Shown: positions 53,682 to 63,818 of the stretch, piece by piece | Layout: every line of letters starts with the position of its first letter | Numbering within the stretch: position 1 is the stretch's first letter | DNA from: Marthasterias glacialis | Taxonomy: Eukaryota; Echinodermata; Asteroidea; Forcipulatida; Asteriidae | Length of the DNA: 64,000 bases | Reading direction: 5' to 3' | Assembly: GCA_911728455.2 (NCBI GenBank) | Contig: OU452228.1 | Coordinates: forward strand, 4,402,001 to 4,466,000 | The notes under the pieces: generated by a model | Told to the model about the DNA's origin: nothing | Databases searched by the model: none | What the model saw: the letters and a program-made list of their open reading frames with translations, nothing else | Made by a program: the position numbers and the translations under genes

Positions 53682-54519
53682 TTACGATACATTTCAAAAG
53701 AAGGAAGATCATTCATTTTGTTGTGAATTCAGATGTTTATGATTGTAGTTTATATTCAGAAAGAAAATTGTAAAAGTGTTTCAACCGATTCAGTTTTGCC
53801 TTTTGAATGCTGTCCTTTCTTTTAAGACAAACATTACAATCTCACAGGATATCTTGTAAGCACCTGATCTAACTTGTACATCATCAAATCAAGACTAATT
53901 TTGAGTTTGGTATTCAGCTTTTAAATTCAAATAATGAGCGCTACAAACCATTTGATAATAGCAAACAAAATTAATTTGATCAAAAATTATTAAGCAACCT
54001 CATTGGTATATGCAAGCATCTTGGACAGTAAAAAAATGTTGACTGAAATAAATTAGTTTGTAAATGTTGAACTTTACAGCATGGTTAAATCTTTCCAAAG
54101 GAAAATTACAGTTCATAATAATTGTTTATAGGTCATGAAAGCTGTTCACTTCAGTCTTGATCAAACACTGCCACGTAAAACATGTTGAGGTGGGTCAGTC
54201 TTGGGTTCGTCTGAAATGATGATCTCTTCAAGCTGCAACCGGTATCACTCGTCAATCTATAAATTCAAATTCAAATGTAGATATTTGAACACAGGCAATG
54301 TACGCTCGTAAGCAATTTTTGACAATCCAAAATATTTCTGCTTGTTACTTTCGTTTTTTACAAAGCAGACTGGGCAAAGGTACCTTTCAAAATCAAAGCA
54401 AACCTCACCAACATATTAATATCAAATGCTTACAATCAATGCAATTTAGACCTAAGTTTCATTTGACGTTTTATTGTAGCAGCACCAAATCCACCTGATG
54501 CAAACAAATTGGTCTAGTA

Positions 54520-56335
54520 ACTACACATGTCGTTGGAATATTCAATCTCTACCAACCTTCCAAGCACAAGATGAATCTCAGATGCTGTCATTGTGGAGAT
54601 TACAAACTCCAACTGGACCAATGATTTGGTGATGATCACATCCAGCTGCTTGGTTTTCTCTTTCCTCGTGATTGAAGAAGGCATCTTCGAGCAGCTTCAG
54701 TTTGCTTGAAGTAGTCTCATCTATAATGTAAATATAAAGTTCTCTATCCTTAGGAATGTGTTTTCTTTCAAACTCTCACTATGTGTGACCCCTACTAGAC
54801 ACTGCAAGTCTCAGGAATAATCCAACATTGGGTCCTGTTACAGTGCAAAGCAATGTTCGATGGAACCCACGATTCCCAAAAATGTTTAAATACGCGCTCT
54901 CATATATTAAAGTCAATCTCAGATTTCCATGGCATTCTCTTGGTTTTACAAACTGAAACACAAGACTGTCTAAACTGTTCGGATCTTAGTTAGAGGAATG
55001 GTATACAAACAATGAATGTTTATGAGTGATATAATTTTAATATGTTCATCAGCTGAAATATGGAATGAATGAAACATTTCATCTCTCAATGAAACCAGCA
55101 TGTGAGTGGGCAGTGAAAAAAAGATGGAAATGTTTTGGTTGTATGGAGCACAACCCTGTTACAGCGTTGGTATCTTGGCTGGGCCACATTTTTACCTACG
55201 AATGTGAGGTATAATATTGAGACTCAGTCCACAAACACAAAATAGCAATCCCTGGTTGCCATAGATTATCCGGTGGTATTTCTGTTTCACTATTATTCAA
55301 CACAAACTGTCCGATAAATAGCAAATTTAAAAAAAAACCCAGATTTTTCCACTCAAAGAACTTGCTGTACATGTGCACGGTGGCCAGATTACTTGACCCA
55401 CCACTGACCAATATGACCATCTGATGCTGATTGCAAAGAGAAATTGTCTATTGAGACAACGAAAAGTGATTATTGAGACTACTCGTCCAATGTCACTTAC
55501 ACTTTTCTACCCCAAATCACGTTCACTGGTTACTGCAGTACATGGGTTTGTGTCTCTGTGTGCATTAAGTCTAGCCCGAACATGACATCACTCTTCCAGG
55601 CAAGTCTAGTCCCCATTTACCCTGCCTAATATCCATTAAGATACAGGCACAGGGCAACATTTTTTTTAAATGAAGACTCTGGCAGAAGCATTCCACTCAC
55701 CCTTCGGTCGCAAGGAACAACATGTGCAATGTCCACGCAATCAAATCATGCCGCATGCACCACTTTGAACTGTAACTTTACGTGTGACATCAGAAGGAAA
55801 TAAAAAAAAGCGGAGCCAAATGAACAAGTTTTGGGGGTAAAATGCAGAAATCTGCAGTGTTTTCACACATCTGACGAACTGAAAAATTCTCACCATTGCA
55901 CGAATGCAAAACATTCTTTACTTGTTCTTTATAAAATCCAAGTAGATGGATGTCATTTGATTAGAGGATAAAACTATGTTACTAGGGTTTTGTTAAGCAC
56001 TAATCATGGTTGGTTGGGCTGAGCACTATTGTGACCTTTAGGCACAACCAGGCGATGAGGTGGATTTAGGGGTTTGTTGGGTTGTATCCACGTGGATAAC
56101 TGAATATAAAGTGTAAGCCTACCTTCTTGGAATGCAGCAGATGACCTGAAGAGGATACATTGGTAGAGATGACAAACCCCTACAAGACCTCTTGAGTTAC
56201 TACCAAGAGAAGCTGTGTAGTTGCAAGTTCATTGATTTGTTGCATACATCTGTGATGTTTGAGCATACTGTCATGTTATCCAGCAGTTACCTGCTCTGGT
56301 TGACAGTTAAAACCACTGGAAGCTGCCCCACCTAC
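54520..56335 (-). other. Cluster of weak minus-strand exon candidates
   Basis: Several minus-strand segments look like exons. At 56293-56333 a TTTTTGTAG acceptor and GTAACT donor enclose GQLPVVLTVNQS. At 55700-55771 there is SKWCMRHDLIAWTLHMLFL with a GTGAGT donor. At 55196-55305 an acceptor after TTTATCGGACAG precedes FVLNNSETEIPPDNLWQPG. At 54779-54949 an acceptor TTGTGTTTCAG precedes FVKPRECHGNLRLTLIYES. At 54534-54707 there is a 57-codon ORF, MPSSITRKEKTKQLDVIITK onward. The first two are phase-compatible; the later ones are not joined cleanly and run into stops at their donors. A decayed or lineage-specific gene is possible. No family is recognised. Confidence 0.22.
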
Positions 56336-56485
56336 AAAAACAAAAATATCCAATTACATTTGTAGGTTTTCTACCTTTTAAGGCCATTTCACACTCACAG
56401 TAATAGCAAACGGGCCATTCAGAATAGTCAAGGTTGTCGGTGGGTCAAAGGAAATAAACTGAAAATCAAAACTTAGCTTTCACTT

Positions 56486-56799
56486 CGTCATGTGCCCGGC
56501 AAAAGGACGTAAGGGAAAGTTTTGGCAAAAGGACGTAAGCAATTTGTGTTAAAATTTGTGTTTCAAGAATTATGAGCGGGAAAGTTTGGTAAATTTTTTG
56601 CCATGCAAAAGTCATTCTAAAAATGTTAAATTCTTCATGGGGAATGGGGAAACATGTCTTCAGGCTAATTCTAGCAAAACAAATTAAAAAAATGACATAT
56701 TTTTTATGTCAGGAGCCATTTTGTTGCTTACTGGGACGAACTACTTTATGTTCCCAGTAAAAGGGCATAAGCCCTATGCCCTTTTGCCGGCACACGACG
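56486..56799. mobile_element. 314-bp MITE with ACTT target duplication
   Basis: TIRs CGTCATGTGCCCGGCAAAAG and the inverse CTTTTGCCGGCACACGACG are flanked by ACTT at 56482-56485 and 56800-56803. Subterminal AAAGGACGTAAG motifs repeat. Superfamily not assigned. Confidence 0.75.
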
Positions 56800-56936
56800 A
56801 CTTATTAAAATAACAGAGAAACAAACTTTAAAAGGAGTGGACAAAATTAAACATACCCAGCAGCCTCTTCCGGATTGTCTGCCAGCATGTCTGTCATCGG
56901 TTGACCTTGTTTCAATGCCGAACTTCGCACCTGGGC

Positions 56937-57098
56937 CCAATTTCATAAAGCTGCTTAACAGCCGATTTTGTGCTTACTGTGCAATTTCCATTTCATGGCG
57001 CAGCTAACCGTAAGCACAGGAAAAGGCATGCTAACCTTCAGGTGCTTACTGCACGAAAAATTGGCTTACCGTTAAGCAGCGCTATGAAATTGGGCCCT
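56937..57098. mobile_element. MITE with GGGCCCAATTTCAT termini
   Basis: Starts GGGCCCAATTTCATAAAGCT and ends in the inverse ATGAAATTGGGCCC, with GCTTAC/GTAAGC motifs repeated inside. A second member of the family is at 63232-63614. Confidence 0.75.
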
Positions 57099-57124
57099 GA
57101 TGGAGAGTTCGCCTGAGAGACCCT

Positions 57125-57405
57125 TCGAACTTATGGGGCCAAGGTTCATTCATTCATTAAAGTTCATTCACTTTCTTGATGACTTGACGAGTTGTGCCCA
57201 TCTGTCAAGCACAGTGTTCGAGAGAGATGGCATTTAGAGGGGCCCTCAATGATCAGCTTCTGCTGGATGGGTCACCCTCAATAAAGATGGTTTAATTAAA
57301 TAAATAAATAAAAAAAATAAAGACCAGTGTAAAAGTGGTCCATCTCTCTCGAATCATGAAAGTGAGTGAATTTTAATGAATGAATGAACCTTATCCCCAT
57401 AAGTA
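57125..57405. mobile_element. Foldback element
   Basis: AACTTATGGGGCCAAGGTTC, ATTCATTCATTAAAGTTCATT and CACTTTCTTGAT at the left are inverted at the right (ATCATGAAAGTG ... GAACCTTATCCCCATAAGT). Arms are about 55 bp around a loop containing an AAATAAATAAATA stretch. Confidence 0.6.
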
Positions 57406-57954
57406 TTTTTAATAGCGCAAACATTGAAAGAGATGTTTCCATTATTTTTTTTTTTGGTACAGCACTCGCAGTTGCAGTGTAAAATGCCATTCAGAAGGTA
57501 AATCCAGAAGAGGTCGCTATTTCAGGTAGACAAAAAAAATCACATGGACACAAGACTACACAGTCCTGTCATGCGGTATTGAAACAAGAATCTTGATACA
57601 CAGATACAAAGGTTAACAGTCCAGGCAATCTTCAAATGGTAATTGGTTTGTCTACAATCATCGGGAGGATCGAGGGTTACAATTATTGCAAATACTGTGC
57701 ACACAATAGTTGAACTGATAAGCTAATTTCCTTTTGTATTACATTTTTAACTTATATTTCAAATATAGTATCATTATAGCCTCTCCTAACCAGACTCCTA
57801 CTGCTCAGCTTCATGTGCTGATCCTGTTTGTACTGAGAGCAGAAGTGTGAAGGCGAGTGTCTGGCGCCTCAAACCCGGGCAGATGGGGCTCGTCAACCCT
57901 GTAAGGCAACCCATGTAGGAGACGGTGCACTCTGATCACAAACTCCCCAAAACA

Positions 57955-58800
57955 GGCAGCAGTGGTCTTTGGAATCCCTTCATGGCAGATGAACTACTGG
58001 ATGGTCAATGGCATGGTTGGTACTACCTTAGTGGAAGAGATACCCTTTTCTTGTGAGCACTGCGGGGCAGTTGTTGTGTTCTCCAGCTTTCGAGCCCAGG
58101 CTCTCCGTTGGATACAGGCTACAGGAACCCAGAGAGTGCTGCTACATCTGCGCAACAAATGCTGCACTTTAAACAGAAGGCACAGGCCCTCAGGATCAGG
58201 CTGAGTTGGGAGGTGTTTCAAGCCTCATGGCGTTGGAGACTCTGGCGGTGCTGGCAGGCTTGAGCAGCTGGAAGCTGGTAATACAGATCTCTGCACATGA
58301 GTGGTTTAGGAGTGATGGCCGTACGCATCTTGAGGACGACAAGGGTGTAAGGTCCTTCCTAAGCGACCAGGCGGCCCTTTTCAGGGATGCACCGCCTGCC
58401 CCAATCAGGGGACGCCCCAATAAAAGACAGGGTAGAAAATTCTCGTCCATACTTTTTCCTGGCTGGCAGCCCACGGTCAGCGGGACTCCATTTTGTGGGA
58501 AGAATACACAGATGAAAACAATGAATCAACGGCACAAACGTCTAGCCCTAGGATCCTGGAATGTTCCTACTCTTCTAGACTCAGATACTAGACCTGAGAG
58601 ACTAGACCTGAGAGATGTACTGCCCTTCTAGACAGAGAACTTTTTCGGTACTCCATAGACATAGCAGCTCTGCAGGAAACTTGACTGGCTGGCTCAGGTG
58701 AGCTCAATGAGAGCAATTATACATTGTTCTGGTCGGGAAGGGATGTTGGGATGCGGAGAGAAGCAGGTGTCGGTATTGCGATAACAAACAGCTTGGCAAA
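57955..58800 (+). mobile_element. Decayed 5' part of a non-LTR retrotransposon (AP endonuclease start)
   Basis: The forward frame around 58530 reads KRLALGSWNVPTLLDSDTRP, the opening of an apurinic-type endonuclease domain. After frameshifts other frames give YSIDIAAL-, SNYTLFWSGRD- and MRREAGVGIAITNSLA-like pieces, the usual continuation in RTE/CR1-type ORF2. Upstream frames (for example 58206-58540, with APIRGRPNKRQGRKFS) may be the ORF's N-terminal leader or an ORF1 remnant. The catalytic core beyond and the RT are missing. Confidence 0.6.
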
Positions 58801-58885
58801 AAAAAATTATACCGGCAATTCCGTGAAAATAATCCCGTCAGGCTAGACGGGAAAAAATGAAAGAATCCCGGCCGCAACTGGTTTA
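58797..58885 (+). repeat. Dispersed repeat related to 10388-10915
   Basis: Contains TTATACCGGCAATTCCGTGA, AAATAATCCCGTCAGGCTAG and GAATCCCGGCCGCAACTGGT. The same blocks are present in the inverted pair at 10.4-10.9 kb. It abuts the endonuclease fragment. Confidence 0.5.
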
Positions 58886-59654
58886 AATATCTGCTCATCT
58901 CAGGCATTACTTTGTTCTTCAGTGTTTAGAACATATATAGAATGGTTGATTAGTATTTACAAATCGAAATGTGGGTTGGGTGGGTTGGTTCAAAACAGTC
59001 TCACAAAAAGTTTAAAGTTTTTTAACATTGACTATTCTGAATGGCCCCTAATAATAAATTTGTTGGTCTACCTTGACTACGTTGCCTCATGGAGTGTTTG
59101 CTGCTTTCTTGTTACTTTGGAGACAGCAAATACTGTCAGACTTTCTCAGTAGTTGCAGTCACATTTTTTCTGGAGTGATGTTGTGATGTCATCAAGCAGT
59201 TGCAGTTAGGTCCACAGTTTGCATGACTTGGATGACTGAAGTTGCCCCGTCTGTAACACATAAAAGTTATTTCAATTCAAGGTTTGTCGAAGTTGAGTGG
59301 GACAGTCATAGTTTTATGACAAGCAGTGTGCCTTAAACAAGTACAACAAGGATGAATTCTACTGTCTGTTGTGAAATATTCGATTGTAAAAAAAATTGTA
59401 AAGAAAGATAAGTGAATATAAAGATTTACTGGAATAATAACTGCACATGCATTGGTAAGCCTTGTATTAAGTATATACTTGGTGTAGCAAACAAATGGGT
59501 CTGTTGACCCCATTAGTACTAGTAATTTATTCTTGAACTGAATTTGATTTGTGCCCTGAAATAAAAAGGGACCACACAATTTTACATTAAGATTGATTGT
59601 TGTCATTTTGTTTATATAACTCATTCATTGTTTAGGTTTGTTTTTCTAATGTAG

Positions 59655-59712
59655 AATGCATGCATTTTGCCAATAAGACAGAAGTCTGATCGGGGCCCCA
59701 GCCTCAGAAAAG
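59655..59712 (+). CDS. Candidate internal exon, pair with 60353
   Basis: The acceptor TTTTTCTAATGTAG is followed by a 58-bp open frame NACILPIRQKSDRGPSLRK, ending in phase 1 at AAAAG|GTAACT. The leftover G completes a GAT codon with the first two bases of the exon at 60353. Short but fully consensus-bounded; family unknown. Confidence 0.4.
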
Positions 59713-60002
59713 GTAACTTACTTTGGCTTATTGTATTTAGATTGGTTCAGATGAATGAAGCAGGGCTTATCATTTACTTTTTAAATGTATATGTTCTTTG
59801 GTGTTGTTTAATTATTTAAAACATTTTTTGTTGAATTATATTTACCATTTTAATGTGTGAGTTTTTTCTGTCATCATACCGGGAAGGCAAATGGCCCACA
59901 AAAATAATTATTATTTGTTGCTGAGCTTTAGGGGTGCCCTGTGACATTGTAATATGACAGGGAATGAAAAACAATCTGTCGATTCAAAATTGTTAATGAA
60001 AT

Positions 60003-60130
60003 AATACCACTGGCAAAGATCCGTAATACCACTAGCATATATCAGTAATACCAATAGCATAGACACGTAATACCACTGGCATGGATCAGTAATACCACTG
60101 GCATAGATCCATAATATCACTGGCAATAGA
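60003..60130. repeat. 22-bp minisatellite (about six copies)
   Basis: The unit TAATACCACTGGCATAGATC-like repeats with point differences. It lies in the putative intron between the exons at 59655 and 60353. Confidence 0.85.
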
Positions 60131-60352
60131 TCCACGTTGAAAAGTAGAGGAAACATTTTGAACTTTGCATACATTAGCAGTATGAGAGAATTTTAGTATG
60201 AAATTGCATTCATTTTTTGTGTCCAGTCAAATTTATTTAGTGTTAACAGAAGATCCAGTATTTTTTTTTGTAAAGAGGGAAACTCCTGAGCCTCTTTGGG
60301 TTATCTTTTGAGCAGAAGAAGTTTAAACTGATTGTTTTTTCCTCTTTTTCAG

Positions 60353-60444
60353 ATCCTATGGGTCGTTTTAAAAGGTGCTGTTTTGGCATGGTGTCAGCAC
60401 TAACATACTCCAATGGTGTCAAATCAAAAAGTATCTTTGTGTAA
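60353..60444 (+). CDS. Candidate terminal exon, pair with 59655
   Basis: A very strong acceptor (TTTTTTCCTCTTTTTCAG) is followed by D-PMGRFKRCCFGMVSALTYSN and GVKSKSIFV to a TAA at 60442-60444. The two exons give a basic C-terminal tail of about 49 residues. Phase agreement between both exons is the main support. Upstream exons were not found. Confidence 0.42.
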
Positions 60445-60502
60445 ATCTTGTTTTTTTTTTCTAGGTGTGCTGATTAGTGTCATAAGGAAACCATGACCCT
60501 CT

Positions 60503-60592
60503 GCAATGTACTCGAAATTTTGATGGGGAAAAAAAAAGAATCCATACATGTTTTTTTTTTATTTCCATCAAAATTTTGAAGTACAATGCATG
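60503..60592. repeat. Short hairpin (miRNA-precursor-like or MITE)
   Basis: GCAATGTACTCGAAATTTTG-ATGGGGAAAAAAAAAG pairs with CTTTTTTTTT-like bases and CCATCAAAATTTTGAAGTAC-AATGC. Arms are about 30 bp with one or two mismatches and a short loop. It follows the candidate terminal exon. Confidence 0.5.
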
Positions 60593-60734
60593 CAAAAATG
60601 TGTGTTTTTGTTGAATGAAATGTTCACTTTGTGCAAACAGGAACGATACAAGTGAAGCAGTGACAAACTACTGACAGTAATTGGCCTAAATGTTGTTGCA
60701 TTGCTGTGTTAAGATTACAATACAAGTACTGGGA

Positions 60735-60770
60735 TCAGTGGCGTAACTAAGGGGGGCCACGGGGGGCGGC
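60735..60770 (+). mobile_element. Single end of a CAGTGGCGTAAC TIR element
   Basis: CAGTGGCGTAACTAAGGGGG matches the terminus of the element at 3183. No inverse partner was found within about 700 bp, so it is a solo end or an element whose other end is lost. Confidence 0.5.
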
Positions 60771-62390
60771 GAAATCTGGACTTTTGAGAATAAAATGATA
60801 CATTTTATGAGCATTTACGTCATAATTTAAAAAAAATACAAGAACGCCCTCTTGTTAAAAACAGTTAGAAAATGCACTTTTACTTGATGTCTGTGGCAAA
60901 GATTAAGGTAATCACTTCAAAATTGGTATACATATCGACCTTCGTCCAAACAGCAAATGTGTGAAGTTTCATGTTGATGACGTCTTCACGTGTCATGTGG
61001 TATTACACGAGGTGCACTTTTTGACGTTGTGTGTCTACCCATTCATAAGTTTGATAAAGTTGAATCTTTGTATGCATTTAGACAGAGACATGTTACAAAT
61101 AAATCTGAAATGATGTCATGATGATGTCATTATATGATTTTTTTACAAATTTTTAAAGTTTTGACCAGTTAATTTCCCTTACAAACACACCTACACAAAA
61201 ACAATTCCTGGTCATGTCGCCCCTGTAATGTTGCCCCCAGACACAGTCGCCCCCTCAATTACAAAGTCGCCCTTCGACAATGTCGCCCCCCAAAAAAAGT
61301 CGTCCCCTGACAATGTCGCCCCCTGGCTATGTATTTCTGTTCAATACATGTACATTATTGTGTGCTATTAAAAGTCTGATTATTAAAATGACAATTGTTA
61401 TTATGATCATTATAAATTGTATGAAGTGTCATTTAATTCACTTCAGTTAAGGTTCCCTTATGTTGTACTTGGAATAACCTCTGAAATAATCAACCTAGAA
61501 ATAATTTGTGGCTCTGGTTATTATACTAGTACTTCTTCCATCCAGCAACCCAAGCTGTTTTGTATGAAATAGCTATAAATACCAAGGCACTATATAACCA
61601 GACACAAACAGATTGATTTGATCAAAATCTCATTACATTTAATTAGACAGCAAAGTCAATGTAATAAAACATACAAGTAATCAATTAAAAAATAACAAAT
61701 AATCATTCACACTGATTACACTCCTTTTACATTAAATAAGATACAAAATTTAAATAAATAACCTTAAACAACATTTTAAAGAATAACCGGCAAGGTATCG
61801 CACTAATTACTCAACAAATTACAAGTCCAATGAAATTAATAATAATAAATTATTAATGATAAAAATGATCAAGAGTTTAACGCAAATATTAATGTTTAAC
61901 TAAACCATTAAGTAATAAACAAATTAATAAAAATAGAAATGATTCATGTACGTTTAAATAAATAAACCTTTTACAAAGAATACACTAAATAGGATCAAGA
62001 CTTTAACGGAAATATTAATGTTTGTTGAAATATCTGAACCATTTAGTAATAAAAAAATAAATAAAAATAGAAATAATTAATGTTCCTTTAAATAACTAAA
62101 CCTTTAAATATAGAGCACCTTTTAAAGAATAAATATTGAAAATAAAAAAATAATAAGAGTCTACGTATTCACACTTAGTACTTAAAAACTCAAGGTTTGT
62201 AAATAAAATTGCATCGCTGAACATTATACATGTATCTTCTTTGAATTTTCTCTGAACGAATGTTGACATAATGCTGTTTCAAAACAAAAAAGATGGACCA
62301 GTAATCTTTAAATAATAAATAAAACATATGAAAAATATGGCAAAACAAAAAAACGAGGAGATCAGCTCATCATCTGGAAAGTTGCATGCA
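60771..62390. other. Non-coding, AT-rich, with a GTCGCCCC repeat
   Basis: At 61216-61325 the words TGTCGCCCC(C)T, AAGTCGCCC and GTCGTCCCC recur every 15-25 bases, a short irregular C-rich repeat. From 61620 to 62200 the sequence is very AT-rich, with TTAAATAA-type motifs recurring about every 130 bp. No coding feature is recognised. Confidence 0.45.
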
Positions 62391-62394
62391 CCCA

Positions 62395-62662
62395 CTACTG
62401 CCCATCCAGTGCATTACTATATATCCCCTCGCATCTGAGGAGGAGCCGGTAGGACTTGATGGCTTGATTTGAGTACCGCTCCCATAACTTCAACACTCGA
62501 CCCTGGCTTGACGTGTATGCCTTCCTTTGTCTCTTCGACAGCTTCGACTCTGACACGAGTCGACTTGCAAGTTGACCATCGATGACTCGTCATACAGGAC
62601 CTTTATCAGCTGATACAAATCCATCGAAGAACTGGTCCTGTTGTTGAGGCCGTTGTGCCATC
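62395..62662 (-). CDS. MULE-type transposase-like protein, terminal exon (frameshifted)
   Basis: On the minus strand the exon starts after an AG acceptor (TTTTTTTCGAG) and reads GWHNGLNNRTSSSMDLYQLI, KVLYDESSMVNLQV. It then apparently loses frame around 62570-62580. In the shifted frame the expected C-terminal tail continues: LVSESKLSKRQRKAYTSSQG, RVLKLWERYSNQAIKSYRLL, LRCEGIYSNALDGQ and TAG at 62397-62395. The unshifted frame ends early (TGA near 62490). The WHN motif and tail match the C-terminal part of MULE-domain proteins found in animals. Either a one- or two-base error or mutation disables the tail, or the shorter form is real. Confidence 0.65.
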
Positions 62663-62801
62663 CTCGAAAAAAATAAATAAATAATACACATAGATTATAA
62701 AAAGATATATTGTGTGTTTCCTCGACAATTTGACATTGTACTAAAATGTTGTTTTTGAAACACCTTTGACACCTGAAATTATTCCCAAAGCGCACCCTAA
62801 A

Positions 62802-62875
62802 GCCCGGTTCATACTTCACGAGAATGCGAAAGCGAATTTGACTGCGCCAACAATGCAAAAACTGCGTTCAACATG
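62802..62875 (+). mobile_element. Truncated copy of the TTAA-type MITE
   Basis: GCCCGGTTCATACTTCACGA and CAACAATGCAAAAACTGCG match the left half of the element at 63332-63468. The right half is absent. It lies in the intron of the MULE-like gene. Confidence 0.65.
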
Positions 62876-63002
62876 AATTTTACACGATTGGCATGTCACA
62901 TATTGCACGCCAACAGAGAGATGCATGTTAGCTCATGTTAAAACAAAACCTTGTGACTTCTCTCTACATTGGAATGGTATTGGAAACAGCATTGGTACGC
63001 AC

Positions 63003-63102
63003 CTTCTAGGTCATTGTTGGTCCTGATGCTCCTCATGAACACCGACCACTTCTCTGATTCCCAAGTACTGTCTATCCAGGTATGGTGGACATACTCGAAA
63101 AG
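63003..63102 (-). CDS. MULE-type transposase-like protein, internal exon
   Basis: Acceptor TTATTTTACAG, donor GAAG|GTGCGT. It reads LFEYVHHTWIDSTWESEKWS and VFMRSIRTNNDLEG. The split Gly codon joins the next exon to give NNDLEGWHN. Animal MULE-domain proteins have this W-x(6-8)-EWSVF...RTNND-EGWH block at the end of the transposase domain; the acidic residue in EGWH corresponds to the last catalytic position of that superfamily (from general knowledge of MULEs). Both splice phases agree with the neighbouring exons. Confidence 0.75.
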
Positions 63103-63231
63103 CTGTAAAATAAATGATCCCAAACACCAAATTATAACTAGACCTAAATCGTAGTTGACCAGAAACACAGTTGCCAAGTTTCAGGGGTTGATTAGGGGTC
63201 ACTGATCATTCAATTTGGGGAATCCACACCT

Positions 63232-63614
63232 GGGCCCGATTTCACGGCTCTGCTTACCAGTGAATTCTATGCTTACAGGCACCATTCCCGAATTTCTACG
63301 TTTGCTTAGTAAGCGAGAAATCCTTAGTTAAGCCCGGTTCATACTTCACGCGAATGTGAAAGCGAAGCGAATTTGATTGCGTCAACAATGCAAAAACTGT
63401 GCGTTGTGATTGTTGACATCACAGAAACTCCCTTCTCTGACGCTTTCGTGTGAAGTTATGAACCAGGCTTAACACGAAGCACGCAACCGTACGCACACAC
63501 AGAAGCAAAAATTCCACGCTATCTCATGAAATAGGATCGCGTTAGCATGGAATTTTGTGCTTCCGTAAGCGCAGATTTTTCGCTTGCGGTAAGCAGAGCC
63601 ATGAAATTGGGCCC
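63232..63614. mobile_element. GGGCCC-terminus MITE, split by a second MITE
   Basis: Starts GGGCCCGATTTCACGGCTCT and ends in AGAGCCATGAAATTGGGCCC. Without the nested insertion it is about 240 bp. Same family as 56937-57098. It is intronic in the MULE-like gene. Confidence 0.75.
63332..63468. mobile_element. 137-bp MITE with TTAA target duplication (piggyBac-like), nested
   Basis: The TIR begins GCCCGGTTCATACTTCACGC; the right end is the imperfect inverse (GTGAAGTTATGAACCAGGC). TTAA flanks both sides (63328-63331 and 63469-63472). TTAA is the piggyBac-superfamily target. It lies inside the GGGCCC-type MITE, so it is younger. Confidence 0.75.
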
Positions 63615-63818
63615 TGGTTAAACAGGAATGTCCAAAACATATCATGATCAAAGTAAAATATACTGCACATGCTCCTTAAACAGATAGTGCGGCCTCGTAA
63701 TAATATTGTGCTTATCGTTTATAGAGTGACGCAGTGGAAGCTTACGGCATTCCACATTGGATAGTCACATAGGGATTGATACCATGGGCCAGTACGAATA
63801 AAAAACAGAATACATTAC

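Noticed and set aside
54520-56335. A confident five-exon minus-strand gene
   Set aside because: Individual segments have good splice sites, but the later ones cannot be joined without stops at the donors; reported only as weak candidates.
58206-58631. 141-codon plus-strand ORF as a host gene
   Set aside because: Its end is the opening of a non-LTR endonuclease domain followed by frameshifts; more likely retroelement debris.
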